The notes below the pieces were generated by a model. That model searched no databases and was not told the origin of the DNA. It saw nothing but the letters and a program-made list of their open reading frames with translations. The translations under genes were made by a program, and so were the position numbers. From Chitinophagales bacterium (GTDB taxonomy: Bacteria > Bacteroidota > Bacteroidia > Chitinophagales > LD1), in contig JAHCHW010000002.1 in the NCBI GenBank assembly GCA_026129525.1, positions 434,001 to 498,000 on the forward strand: 64,000 nt of DNA. The letters are read 5' to 3'. Shown piece after piece: positions 52,840 through 62,500 of the stretch (the stretch's first letter is position 1; the number at the start of each line of letters is the position of its first letter).

Positions 52840-55080
52840 ATGAATAATTCACCAACTTATTCATCGCTTCTAAACAGTCAATTACTCTTTTCTGCCTGGC
52901 AGGAAATAAAAGACAAGAAAAGTGCTGGTGGAATTGATGGAATTTCGGTTGCCGACTTTAACGCAGTGGCTGCTCAACAAATTCAACTGTTGAGCGATGA
53001 GTTAATCGGCAACAACTATTTGCCACTACCTTACCGCAAAGTAGAAATCCCAAAATCAGAAGGAGAAAAGCGAACGCTTGGCATGTTGGCAATTCGCGAT
53101 AAAATTTTGCAACACGCCATTAAGCAACTGCTGGAGCCTGAACTGGAAAAAATATTTTTAGATGTAAGCTACGCTTATCGCGAAGGCAAAGGCGCTTTAA
53201 AAGCCATTGCAAGGGTTAAACATATACTGCAAACCGAAAAAGCGCAGTGGCTTGTTTCGCTCGACCTCGATAATTTTTTCGATACCATACCGCACAAACT
53301 TCTTTTAGGAAAATTAAGCAAGCGCATAAATGACGAACGGCTTATGGCGCTGGTTGAACTTTGCATTAAAATGGGCAAGGTTGACAAAGGCATGCAATGG
53401 ACCGACCACACCGAAGGCGTACCGCAAGGCGCAGTATTATCACCGCTTTTGGCTAATCTTTATTTGCATGAATTAGACGAGTGGATGGTAATGAAAGAAC
53501 TGTGCTACGTGCGCTATGCCGATGATTTTGTGATACTATGCAAAGAGAAAAACAAAGCAGAAAGCGCGCTGAAGAAAACCCTTAACCTGGTTAAGCAACT
53601 TCAACTAAAGGTAAATGATGGCTACAAAGTAGAACACATACAAACCGGCTTTAACTTTCTGGGTATTCATTTTAAAGGGACCCAAATTTCGCTCAGCGAA
53701 AAAAAGCAAACGCGGCTAAAAGAGAAATTAGAACAAGCCATATATGCCGATGGGTTTACACCCGCAAAACATTTTACCGATTACATGCAGGGCGTAAAAA
53801 ACTACTATGCCAAACTCCTTCATCCTCAACAACTGCTATTTATTGACCAACACTTAGTTGCTCTTTTAAGCAAAAACCTGAAATGCAAAACACAAAAACA
53901 GGCAAAAGAAAAACTGACTAACCTGCAATTTATTACTCCCGAATTTCAGAAAAACCAAAGCTTAATTATTAAGCAAATAATTGCCGCAACTGCCAATGGC
54001 GGCAAAACACTACCCACCGTTGCTGAACTGGTAAAAAAACGTAAGCGCGAATATTTAGCCATAGAAGGTGAAATGAGCGAACTGCTGGTTACTACCTTTG
54101 GCAGCTTTATTGGTAAAAATACCAAAGGTATTACCGTTAAAAAAGCGGGCAAAACACTGGCACAGGCGCATAATAATTTGCAACACATAACCGTAATGAG
54201 CAACGGTGTAAGCATATCCAGCGATGCCATAAAATTTTGTGCTGACAATGATATTGCCATTGATTTTTTCACCCACAAAGGCGAGCACTATTCTTCCATA
54301 CATTCTTCGGTAGAGCCCGATAACGAACTTTGGATACAACAATTAAAAGCCGAAGAAAACGGCAAGGCAGCCATACTTGCCAAGCAAATAGTGTTAGCAA
54401 AAATCGGTAACCAACACAAACTCATAAAATACTTCCACAAGTATCACAAAACCACCGACAGCACTTTTAATGTACACTACGCTGCCAACCATCAAAAATT
54501 TAAAACCATTGAAACAGAAATAAAAAACTTAGCTACCGGCTCGCTCACTGACCTTCGGCAGCAAATAATGGCTGCCGAAGGAAGAGCAGCAGGTATTTAC
54601 TGGGATGCAGTTGCCGAACTGATAAATGACGATACCGAATTTGAAGGGCGCGAACGCAAAGGCGCCCGCGATTTGGTAAACAGTATGCTCAACTACGGCT
54701 ACTCAATTTTGTATGCCCGAATGTGGGTAGCAGTAATGCAGGCGCGGCTCAACCCTTGCATAAGTTGTTTGCATACACCGCAACAAGGTAAGCCAACACT
54801 GGTGTATGACTTAGTTGAATTTTTCCGCCAACAAGCAGTTGACCGGGTAGTAATTGCACTAATACAGAAAAGGGAAAAACTTGCCGTAAAAGACGGACTG
54901 CTTAACGAAGCTACACGCAACAAATTAGTACAACACATTTACGAACGCATGCACCGCTACGAAAACTACCGCGGTGAGCAGCGCAAACTGCTCCATATTT
55001 TTGGTTTACAGGCAAAAGAATACGCTGCTTACCTTACAGGTGCTGCTAAAAATTTTAAACCCTATGCTGCTAAATGGTAA
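52840..55080 (+). CDS. cas1: Reverse transcriptase-Cas1 fusion
   Basis: RT-Cas1 proteins can take spacers from RNA as well as DNA. From the ATG at 52840 (a GTG nine bases earlier is also possible) the product has 746 residues. Residues 1-330 are a group-II-intron-like RT: PYRKVEIPKSEGEKRTLGM, DLDNFFDTIPH, GVPQGAVLSPLLANLYLHELD and the catalytic RYADD (Asp228, Asp229). After about 415 comes Cas1 with active-site candidates Glu580 (AAEGRAAG), His645 (SCLHTP) and Asp657/Glu660 (YDLVEFFR). All are intact. Cas6 precedes it as a separate gene. Confidence 0.96.
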   Translation: MNNSPTYSSLLNSQLLFSAWQEIKDKKSAGGIDGISVADFNAVAAQQIQLLSDELIGNNYLPLPYRKVEIPKSEGEKRTLGMLAIRDKILQHAIKQLLEPELEKIFLDVSYAYREGKGALKAIARVKHILQTEKAQWLVSLDLDNFFDTIPHKLLLGKLSKRINDERLMALVELCIKMGKVDKGMQWTDHTEGVPQGAVLSPLLANLYLHELDEWMVMKELCYVRYADDFVILCKEKNKAESALKKTLNLVKQLQLKVNDGYKVEHIQTGFNFLGIHFKGTQISLSEKKQTRLKEKLEQAIYADGFTPAKHFTDYMQGVKNYYAKLLHPQQLLFIDQHLVALLSKNLKCKTQKQAKEKLTNLQFITPEFQKNQSLIIKQIIAATANGGKTLPTVAELVKKRKREYLAIEGEMSELLVTTFGSFIGKNTKGITVKKAGKTLAQAHNNLQHITVMSNGVSISSDAIKFCADNDIAIDFFTHKGEHYSSIHSSVEPDNELWIQQLKAEENGKAAILAKQIVLAKIGNQHKLIKYFHKYHKTTDSTFNVHYAANHQKFKTIETEIKNLATGSLTDLRQQIMAAEGRAAGIYWDAVAELINDDTEFEGRERKGARDLVNSMLNYGYSILYARMWVAVMQARLNPCISCLHTPQQGKPTLVYDLVEFFRQQAVDRVVIALIQKREKLAVKDGLLNEATRNKLVQHIYERMHRYENYRGEQRKLLHIFGLQAKEYAAYLTGAAKNFKPYAAKW

Positions 55081-55105
55081 TACAAAAAAATATATACATT
55101 CGGGT

Positions 55106-55399
55106 ATGCCATTTAAAGCACGCAAAAAATTTGTGGTGATATGTTACGATGTTACCAAAACAAAACTCCGAAAAAAGGTGGCGGATGAACTTGAAAAATA
55201 CGGAGAGCGGGCTAACTACAGCGTATTTGAATGTATGCTCACTCAAGGACAATTAATACTTTTGAAAGAAAAACTTGAAACTATTATTGATAAACGCACG
55301 GACACCATTTTATACTACCCGCTTTGTGTTGATTGCTTTGCCAAAATGCAAAAACAACCACCGGTAAACATAAAACGCGAACTGGTTGTAGCGGCATAA
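55106..55399 (+). CDS. cas2: Cas2 adaptation protein
   Basis: The 97-residue product begins PFKARKKFVVICYDVTKTKLRKKVADELEKYG, with the conserved beta-strand and aspartate (YDV). It continues with RANYSVFECMLTQGQLILLKEKL and FDCF-like VDCFAKMQ. It bridges Cas1 dimers in spacer integration. The ATG at 55106 is chosen because it gives the canonical length; a longer open frame starts upstream at 54974 but overlaps cas1. Confidence 0.93.
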   Translation: MPFKARKKFVVICYDVTKTKLRKKVADELEKYGERANYSVFECMLTQGQLILLKEKLETIIDKRTDTILYYPLCVDCFAKMQKQPPVNIKRELVVAA

Positions 55400-55842
55400 A
55401 CCCAAAAACATTTGCGAAAGCGACCTAAAAAATAAAGTAGTGATTTGTAGATAATTAAACCAACGTTGCCAAAATTGGCGATGTCATTTTTACCGCAAAT
55501 GTTTGTGAAGCTTCAAGTTTTACAAACATTTGCGAAAAACACCAAAGTTCTTTGACATATTGTATTGAATCTGAAGCATCTTCAACAAAGCATTTTCGCA
55601 AATGCGCTTTTTGAACAAAACCAGAAAACATTTGCGAAAAACCTGAATAGCTGAATAGTGGTGAAAATGAAGCAGATAATAAGTATTAAAGTGAAAATTT
55701 AACAACGGCAGACAATTGAAACCAGAAGCATTTGCGAAAAAATAAACAATAGCCGGTTAAATGCCCAATACTCCTCACAAACAATTCCAATCAAGAAAAC
55801 ATACGAAAGTATTGGTGCATTTAACCGGTTGATTATGTTTGT
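55400..55842 (+). promoter_or_regulatory. CRISPR leader with iterated CATTTGCGAAA motif
   Basis: The AT-rich 443-base stretch between cas2 and the first repeat has no gene. CATTTGCGAAA or close variants occur six times: direct at 55409, 55527, 55629 and 55729, and inverted at about 55491 and 55594. Direct copies are spaced 118, 102 and 100 bases. A 22-bp inverted repeat lies at its 3' end. Orientation by cas genes, the 5' handle of the repeat and the degenerate distal repeat make this the leader side. Confidence 0.8.
55751..55830. repeat. 22-bp inverted repeat next to the first CRISPR repeat
   Basis: AGCCGGTTAAATGC-CCAATACT (55751-55772) pairs with the arm at 55808-55830, whose complement reads AACCGGTTAAATGCACCAATACT: one bulge and one end mismatch. 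The loop is 35 bases and the second arm ends 12 bases before repeat 1. There is no T-run after it. Confidence 0.85.
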
Positions 55843-58212
55843 ATTCCATTAGGCGAGTTGAACGCTCGTATTGAAACTTGCTTGTTAAGCATTTCAAGCT
55901 CCATTTGTGCCTTAAAATTCCATTAGGCGAGTTGAACGCTCGTATTGAAACAAAATATTTCAGGCTATTATCACAACAGTCTTAATTCCATTAGGCGAGT
56001 TGAACGCTCGTATTGAAACAATAGGTGTCTGGATTAAGACCAAAGTGTCTCACCTATTCCATTAGGCGAGTTGAACGCTCGTATTGAAACGAGTTTTGAC
56101 TCGCTTTTTCTGAAAGCTCTTTCATTCCATTAGGCGAGTTGAACGCTCGTATTGAAACATGTTTAAAGAAAACCCTAAAAATTCCTCAATTAAAGATTCC
56201 ATTAGGCGAGTTGAACGCTCGTATTGAAACGCACCTTCCAGGTCATTACCGTTGGCATCTTTAAATTCCATTAGGCGAGTTGAACGCTCGTATTGAAACC
56301 TACCTGCAGCGCTTTCGCGCGTGCTCGGGGCGGAATTCCATTAGGCGAGTTGAACGCTCGTATTGAAACATTTGGTTGGTACTGCTTCGGAGCCGGTTGA
56401 TAGCTCATTCCATTAGGCGAGTTGAACGCTCGTATTGAAACTTGGAAAGGTCATCAATCTTTTTTAACCCATTTGCAAGATTCCATTAGGCGAGTTGAAC
56501 GCTCGTATTGAAACATCGAACCTCTTTCTAAATTACTTGTTCAAGGTAAATTCCATTAGGCGAGTTGAACGCTCGTATTGAAACACTTACGCCCTCTTTT
56601 TTGAAAGGGTTAAGATCAATTCCATTAGGCGAGTTGAACGCTCGTATTGAAACGGATCAAGAAGCCAAAAGACTCAAGACCTCAAAGTATTCCATTAGGC
56701 GAGTTGAACGCTCGTATTGAAACTTTAATTGCTTCCAAAACACTATCTCCTTTACTAAAGTATTCCATTAGGCGAGTTGAACGCTCGTATTGAAACAATA
56801 CATCTTCGTCTTCACCTGCAGATTTTGTAAAGATTCCATTAGGCGAGTTGAACGCTCGTATTGAAACCCGTCAGTGTGCACTATGGCGTAAATGTTTACA
56901 CCATTCCATTAGGCGAGTTGAACGCTCGTATTGAAACATTGCCATATTGCTCAGCGTTGTCGCCCGTAAACTCACATTCCATTAGGCGAGTTGAACGCTC
57001 GTATTGAAACTATCACCTTTTTTGCACACTGGCATATGGTATAATTCCATTAGGCGAGTTGAACGCTCGTATTGAAACAAACATGAAAAATGAATCGGGA
57101 AATTTCTTTTGAAGTCATTCCATTAGGCGAGTTGAACGCTCGTATTGAAACTTAATGCTGAAAATTAAACAAATCAGCTTTAGAAAGATTCCATTAGGCG
57201 AGTTGAACGCTCGTATTGAAACATCAATATACTTTTTAAACAATTCAGGTGAAAATTGAATTCCATTAGGCGAGTTGAACGCTCGTATTGAAACACTCTA
57301 CCTCTTGAGTAAACTCCACGTTGGCTTTATTCCATTAGGCGAGTTGAACGCTCGTATTGAAACGTAATAAATGGTTTATCACATTGGAGTATCCCAATAA
57401 ATTCCATTAGGCGAGTTGAACGCTCGTATTGAAACTTTTACCCAGTTTGTTTTAGGTGGTTCTTCATCCTTTATTCCATTAGGCGAGTTGAACGCTCGTA
57501 TTGAAACATTTTTATCTGTATTTTCTAATTATTTCAATAAATTCCATTAGGCGAGTTGAACGCTCGTATTGAAACGAGATTAAAATAAAACTGAATCCGA
57601 TAATGTTGATAAATTCCATTAGGCGAGTTGAACGCTCGTATTGAAACTGCTTTTCTACAATAAGTTGCATAATTTCTTCATTATTCCATTAGGCGAGTTG
57701 AACGCTCGTATTGAAACCCACTGCCATTTTTCAACAGCTTGGTTAGCTTCTTATTCCATTAGGCGAGTTGAACGCTCGTATTGAAACATACTTAACCGAT
57801 ATTGCGTTCGGGTCTTAGCTAAATTCCATTAGGCGAGTTGAACGCTCGTATTGAAACATCCTATTGAAACCGGTTGTGGAAGAGGTTTCGTATTCCATTA
57901 GGCGAGTTGAACGCTCGTATTGAAACGATATGATACGCTAACATACGTCCAGTGGCATATTCCATTAGGCGAGTTGAACGCTCGTATTGAAACTTGTCGA
58001 TAATCCTCGATAATTTTTTTCTGAACCAATTCCATTAGGCGAGTTGAACGCTCGTATTGAAATCAAGCGAAGGCGGGAAAGTGGGAGAGCGCTTGATTCA
58101 CGAGCACTCGGTTAAAAAATCAATGAGATCGGTGCGAGTAAACAAGTGGAAAGAGAAAGTAAGTTTGAAGTTAGTTTATTCCATTAGGCGAGTTGAACGC
58201 TCGTATTGAAAC
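55843..58212 (+). CRISPR. Type III CRISPR array, 33 repeats
   Basis: The repeat is 35 bases: it starts ATTCCATTAGGCGAG and ends GCTCGTATTGAAAC, with short self-complementary CGAG/CTCG. Thirty-three copies start at 55843, 55917, 55985 and so on to 58178. Thirty-one spacers are 32-39 bases; the segment between repeats 32 and 33 is 114 bases. Repeat 32 ends in GAAAT rather than GAAAC, the only variant I saw. The 3' ATTGAAAC would be the 8-nt crRNA handle. The leader is on the cas2 side, so transcription is rightward. Confidence 0.98.
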
Positions 58213-58258
58213 ATCCTTTGTAATCGGCTGTGGTCTGTATGCCACTAGTTGTTGTTGC

Positions 58259-58362
58259 TAAAGAGTAAGCGTTCAACGAATCGAGAACTTCAACAATCCA
58301 GCGGCTATAACAGCGATGATGAACATCTTAAGAGTAAGCGTTCAGTGAATCGAGAGTTTCGA
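58259..58362. repeat. Two imperfect direct repeats downstream of the CRISPR array
   Basis: The unit AAGAGTAAGCGTTCA...GAATCGAGA...TTC occurs at 58261 and 58330, 69 bases apart, with paired AC to GT changes. The region up to the next gene (58,433) shows no reading frame. Confidence 0.7.
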
Positions 58363-58432
58363 TAAGAAAAGCAGAAAGAAATGCAGCAAATGCAGTTAGG
58401 CATGGTTGTTCCGTGCCTTGGGGATAGTATTT

Positions 58433-61081
58433 CTACTTTATTGTTTGAAACACAAAAGGTCGGCACAATACTCCATTGTTCAGCAAATGCCCAATGCAAT
58501 GGTAGTTGGGTAGGCTTACCAAATCGTTTGCTGTAAAATACTCGTTGAGCATAGGTGTCAGGTGAGCCGCATCGCCCGGGCTTAAGCGGAATGATATACG
58601 GCTGCCCACATTCCCTAGCACACCGCTGGCAACTTTTTGTTCTAACTGCGAAATAGTTTGATTGGCAAGCACTAACTGCAATTTGTACTTGCGTACTTCG
58701 CTTAACGCCATGCCCAGGGTAGGCGAAGTGAAATTTTGAAATTCATCCACCATCATGGTAAAGCGTTTGCGTTTTTCGTGCGGCAGTGCACCCTGGCTCA
58801 TGGCGGTCATTATTATTCTGTTCAGCAGGAAGAACCCCAGCATACCTACGTTTGCGGAACCTATTTTGCCTTTGTCTAGTTTTACGATAAGTATTTTTCG
58901 TTTAGCTATTATATCGGTAAAACTGATAGTTGAAGGTTTGCGCTGCGAAATAATGGGGCGCAGTACTTCATTTCTTATTAAACGGTTTATTTTACCGGTA
59001 ACGTAAGGTCCCCAGTTTACAAAGCTTTGTTCACCGGTGCTTTCAATGGCATTGCGCCAAAAGGCTTTTACTTCGGTATTTTTTAGGCTTGCGAGCAATG
59101 CTTTCCGGTAGCCGTCATCGTAAAAAAAGCGCTCTATATCGCTTAACACCGGAAAGGAAAACTGCTCTTGTGCGCCCTCATCGTATAGCGCTTCGAGGCA
59201 ATTTCGAAAGTAAGTTTCGAACGAAGGACCACCGGCTATCCGCATGTCGTAGTTCTGCATCATAAAGTAAAACAACTCCTCAACCAGCACTTCCTTTTGC
59301 TCCGGAAAATTGGTGTCGTATTCAAGCAGGTTAAGCAAAGGGCAATCGGGAGAAGCTACATCAAACAACACTACATCTTGCTGCCGGTTATCCGGAATAA
59401 GTTGTAAAGCAGCTTCCGCCAAATCGCCATGCGGGTCAATTAAACAAATGCCTTCTTTACCTGAAGCTAATTGGTTAAAAATGGTTTTCAGCATGGTTGA
59501 TTTGCCCGTACCCGTTTGCCCTACTATGTATAGGTGTTGTGCTAAATCGCCTTCGGCAATGTTTACCGGAATTTCGTGATGCAAAGTGCTTTTAGCTCCC
59601 AGCGCAATACCCTGCTTAGGCAGCTTTTGAGGATAGTAACTAAAGTTAAAGGGCAACCGTTGAAGCCCCGGAACTATTTGATACGATGGCAGGGGCCACC
59701 AAAAAACCATGGAAAGCTGGCTGCGGGTGTACACAAACGGAAAAATACTGGAGCCGTTACCATTTTCTACTTTAAACCGGTTTAGCGAATCGGCACTGCG
59801 GGGAATAAAATGGCAGGAGCGCTCGTTAAACAAGGCATATTTAATGGCACCTTTAAGCGAAGCCATCGGCAGCAGTTTTTCGCTGCTTAAAATTAAGCTT
59901 ACACACCGGGCGTGGCTGCCTTCTGCCAGCAAATCGGCACATTGTTTTTTTCTGCTTTTGTAAATTGGTTGGTTTTCCTGCTCGCTGCTGTTTACGGTTA
60001 TTTGCAGCGCTTCCAGTTCGTTGGGCAGAAAATTAAAATGCCTCAATTCTAAATCAATAGATATTTCGTAATCTGCATTGAGAAGAACCTTGTAAATCAT
60101 GTCGGGGTCGTGCCATGTTTCGGGGGTTTGCGGCAGAAAGGGGATACGACCACCGGTTTTTGGATGGGTAAATGTATCGTGTTGCGGTACTACCAACCAA
60201 TGGTGAAACTCGCTGGGGTACGAAGTAAACTTGTTGATTTCGTTTTCATCGGTAATAGGAGAAAATGAAAAAACATCGGGCATTTCATCGCTACAGCGGT
60301 TAAAACTGTATTGCAAGTCCTGTGTTAAACCCGAAGCTATTTTCAAAAGATATTCCTGATTCGGATATTCTGCAGTAAAGTAAATTACCACACGAATTCC
60401 CGATTCCTTTTCAGTGTTGCCTTTTAGCTTGGTAATCCGCAAGTGCATGGAAAAAATGCGGTAGGGGGTGTAGTTCATTACATCAATAATATTGTGGTAA
60501 TACTCGCGGCTGCGTTTAAGGCAATAATCTTTTTCGGCATCCGATTTTGGCAAAGCCAGCGCACTTAAAACAAAGCCGAATGTGGCTTTGTGAAACTTCT
60601 CTTTTTTCTTTCCTGTTTCGGAAAAGAAGATGGTAAAGTTTTCCGGAACATCAACATCCTCTGTTTCTATGGGCGTGGTAACCGTGTACTCATTGGATGG
60701 CTTTAGCAGGTATTTTATCTCCGCTACCAAATTTTCAGCGTTGGTCTTAGTGCGGTCAATAAGCAACGTGGCACCATGCCGCAGAAGGTCGTTTTTAAAA
60801 TCAATATCGTACTTAAACCCTTTGGAACTCATAACCACAATGGGTACATTGGGGAACGAAGCATTTATCCTCACCAAATGTTTTAAGCCCGGCTCATGTT
60901 CATCGGGCATGTCCAAATCAAGCAATATGGCAACTGAATGTTTGAGTAATGTTTTGGTGGAGCGAAGCGTTTCATCCACATTTTCATAATGCAGTAATTC
61001 CATACCGGCATCTTCGGCAAAGTATCGTAAGCCGGCAACCAATTCGTTACTCTCGTCTATGTATATCAGTTTTTGCTTCAT
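58433..61081 (-). CDS. Receiver-domain / VirD4-HerA-type ATPase fusion
   Basis: The 882-residue product begins with a response-regulator receiver domain (residues 1-125; phospho-acceptor Asp55 in LLDLDMPD, with VVMSS later). A long middle region of unknown fold follows (about 130-480). The C-terminal third is a VirD4/TraG/HerA-like P-loop ATPase: ALGAKSTLHHEIPVN, Walker A GQTGTGKST near residue 527, LIDPHGDLAEAAL, Walker B MMVDEFQNF near 780, and arginine-finger region VGSRISFRLSPGDAAHL. A receiver fused to such an ATPase is unusual. It is followed on the same strand by an APH-like kinase gene (upstream of it). Confidence 0.8.
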   Translation of the reverse strand: MKQKLIYIDESNELVAGLRYFAEDAGMELLHYENVDETLRSTKTLLKHSVAILLDLDMPDEHEPGLKHLVRINASFPNVPIVVMSSKGFKYDIDFKNDLLRHGATLLIDRTKTNAENLVAEIKYLLKPSNEYTVTTPIETEDVDVPENFTIFFSETGKKKEKFHKATFGFVLSALALPKSDAEKDYCLKRSREYYHNIIDVMNYTPYRIFSMHLRITKLKGNTEKESGIRVVIYFTAEYPNQEYLLKIASGLTQDLQYSFNRCSDEMPDVFSFSPITDENEINKFTSYPSEFHHWLVVPQHDTFTHPKTGGRIPFLPQTPETWHDPDMIYKVLLNADYEISIDLELRHFNFLPNELEALQITVNSSEQENQPIYKSRKKQCADLLAEGSHARCVSLILSSEKLLPMASLKGAIKYALFNERSCHFIPRSADSLNRFKVENGNGSSIFPFVYTRSQLSMVFWWPLPSYQIVPGLQRLPFNFSYYPQKLPKQGIALGAKSTLHHEIPVNIAEGDLAQHLYIVGQTGTGKSTMLKTIFNQLASGKEGICLIDPHGDLAEAALQLIPDNRQQDVVLFDVASPDCPLLNLLEYDTNFPEQKEVLVEELFYFMMQNYDMRIAGGPSFETYFRNCLEALYDEGAQEQFSFPVLSDIERFFYDDGYRKALLASLKNTEVKAFWRNAIESTGEQSFVNWGPYVTGKINRLIRNEVLRPIISQRKPSTISFTDIIAKRKILIVKLDKGKIGSANVGMLGFFLLNRIIMTAMSQGALPHEKRKRFTMMVDEFQNFTSPTLGMALSEVRKYKLQLVLANQTISQLEQKVASGVLGNVGSRISFRLSPGDAAHLTPMLNEYFTANDLVSLPNYHCIGHLLNNGVLCRPFVFQTIK

Positions 61082-61147
61082 TTTTCAATATGTTTTAGGT
61101 GTTGGGGAACGTGATAGTGTTTTGGGAAAAAGTTGCCGTGGGGAAAA

Positions 61148-62350
61148 CTACGAGCAGCATCTGCTCAAATGTTTTAAACCTTCGGCATACAAAATATAGG
61201 CGGCATTAATTTTTCTAGGATCGTTGCTTTTTAAACGGGCAGCCGGCAATCCTAAAAGGTTAGATGCCATGGATAAGGAGTACCGCTTATGCCAATGCAC
61301 ATCCTTCACTTCTCCGGCAAATTTCTTTACTCGGTTTAACAATATGGTTGAAAGGGGTTTAATGTGAAATGGGTCTTCGTGTAGGGTGTAATTTATGGAG
61401 TGTCCGGTAAAATCAATTTTAGCTACAGTGGGTTTCCATGTTTTTTGTGCAGGACCTGTTACCTGTAAGTAGTGCATAAACTTACAGATGTCGAACATGT
61501 AGTCGCCTTCGTGCCAATCCTTTGTATCAATAAACTTGATGTCAACTTTTCCGGAAGGGTAAAACTTAAGCAGTATGTTTTCCATGTGGCAGTCGCCATG
61601 AACAAACGTGGTAAAGTGCACGCCAAATTGATGCAGATGGTGTTCGATATGATGTAGATAGGTTTCGGGTGTATCATATCGGTTGCCGTTGATGGTAATG
61701 GGTCGGGTAGATATTTTTTTAAACTCTGCATTTAAGTTGCGGGCAGTGTTCAGGCGTTCATGTATTCGCTTTACATACAATTCTTTTATACTCGGCACTA
61801 AATTGTAGTTGATGGTGGATTTGTAAGAAGGTAAAAGAGCATCTAAAACAGCTTTCATTACTTTTTTCATTTCCACCTCTGTGTTCTCCTCTTTAAACAA
61901 ATACTCGGCAAATGATTTACGTTCAAATGCCTGCATAATGTAGGCAAAGGGCGGCTTATCGTTCTTTATGGCATACACCTGCGGAAAATGATTGGCGAAC
62001 CCTTTAGGTAATTCGCGCCTGTTGGCTATTGATTTCAGTTTTAGTGCTTCGCGCACTAACTTCTCGTTCATGTCAATTTTTACGGCATACCGAATATCGG
62101 CAGAGGTTAGCGCTACCAGTTCTGTTTCAGAGCCTTCACCTGCCGGAACGGAATAACCTTTTACTTCATGCCCGGTAACAATTCCACTGGCTAAAGCTTC
62201 TCTTAAAAGCGAGTCAATAATTTCTTTTTCAACTTTAGTTAAGTCTTTCGGAAGTGCCTTACCGTTGAAAACAACTTCTTCGGGATACTGAGCCTTGGCG
62301 TTTGTTGCTGGCTTTTTGCCTCCTTTACTTTTTACTGCCTGTTGTGCCAT
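61148..62350 (-). CDS. APH-like protein kinase/phosphotransferase
   Basis: The 400-residue product has an aminoglycoside-phosphotransferase-type kinase core: SADIRYAVKIDMNE (nucleotide-binding lysine), the catalytic loop VHGDCHMENILL (HGDxxxxN) near residue 250, and the metal-binding FIDTKDWHEGDYMFDICKF. A basic N-terminal tail (KSKGGKKPATNAKAQ) precedes it. The gene lies 66 bases upstream of the receiver-ATPase gene in the same direction. It could phosphorylate a small molecule or a protein; the adjacent receiver domain is an attractive but unproved partner. Confidence 0.75.
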   Translation of the reverse strand: MAQQAVKSKGGKKPATNAKAQYPEEVVFNGKALPKDLTKVEKEIIDSLLREALASGIVTGHEVKGYSVPAGEGSETELVALTSADIRYAVKIDMNEKLVREALKLKSIANRRELPKGFANHFPQVYAIKNDKPPFAYIMQAFERKSFAEYLFKEENTEVEMKKVMKAVLDALLPSYKSTINYNLVPSIKELYVKRIHERLNTARNLNAEFKKISTRPITINGNRYDTPETYLHHIEHHLHQFGVHFTTFVHGDCHMENILLKFYPSGKVDIKFIDTKDWHEGDYMFDICKFMHYLQVTGPAQKTWKPTVAKIDFTGHSINYTLHEDPFHIKPLSTILLNRVKKFAGEVKDVHWHKRYSLSMASNLLGLPAARLKSNDPRKINAAYILYAEGLKHLSRCCS

Positions 62351-62500
62351 AGTTAAGTTAAGTTAAGTTTAGCTTTTGTAGTTAAAGAGGACAAAGCCGC
62401 CATTGCATAGTTTTAAAAGTTTTGCAGAAAAAGTCGGGCTTTATTCTTTTTGGCTAATTTATATCATATATTGGCATAAGCTAACAACTCCTTCACCAAT

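Noticed and set aside
54974-55105. Longer cas2 frame overlapping the end of RT-cas1
   Set aside because: The extra 44 residues match no Cas2 N-terminus; the ATG at 55106 gives the normal PFKARKKFVVICYDV start.
55405-55740. CATTTGCGAAA copies as a second CRISPR array
   Set aside because: The shared motif is only about 11 bases, the orientation alternates and spacing is near 100 bases, which does not fit repeats and spacers.
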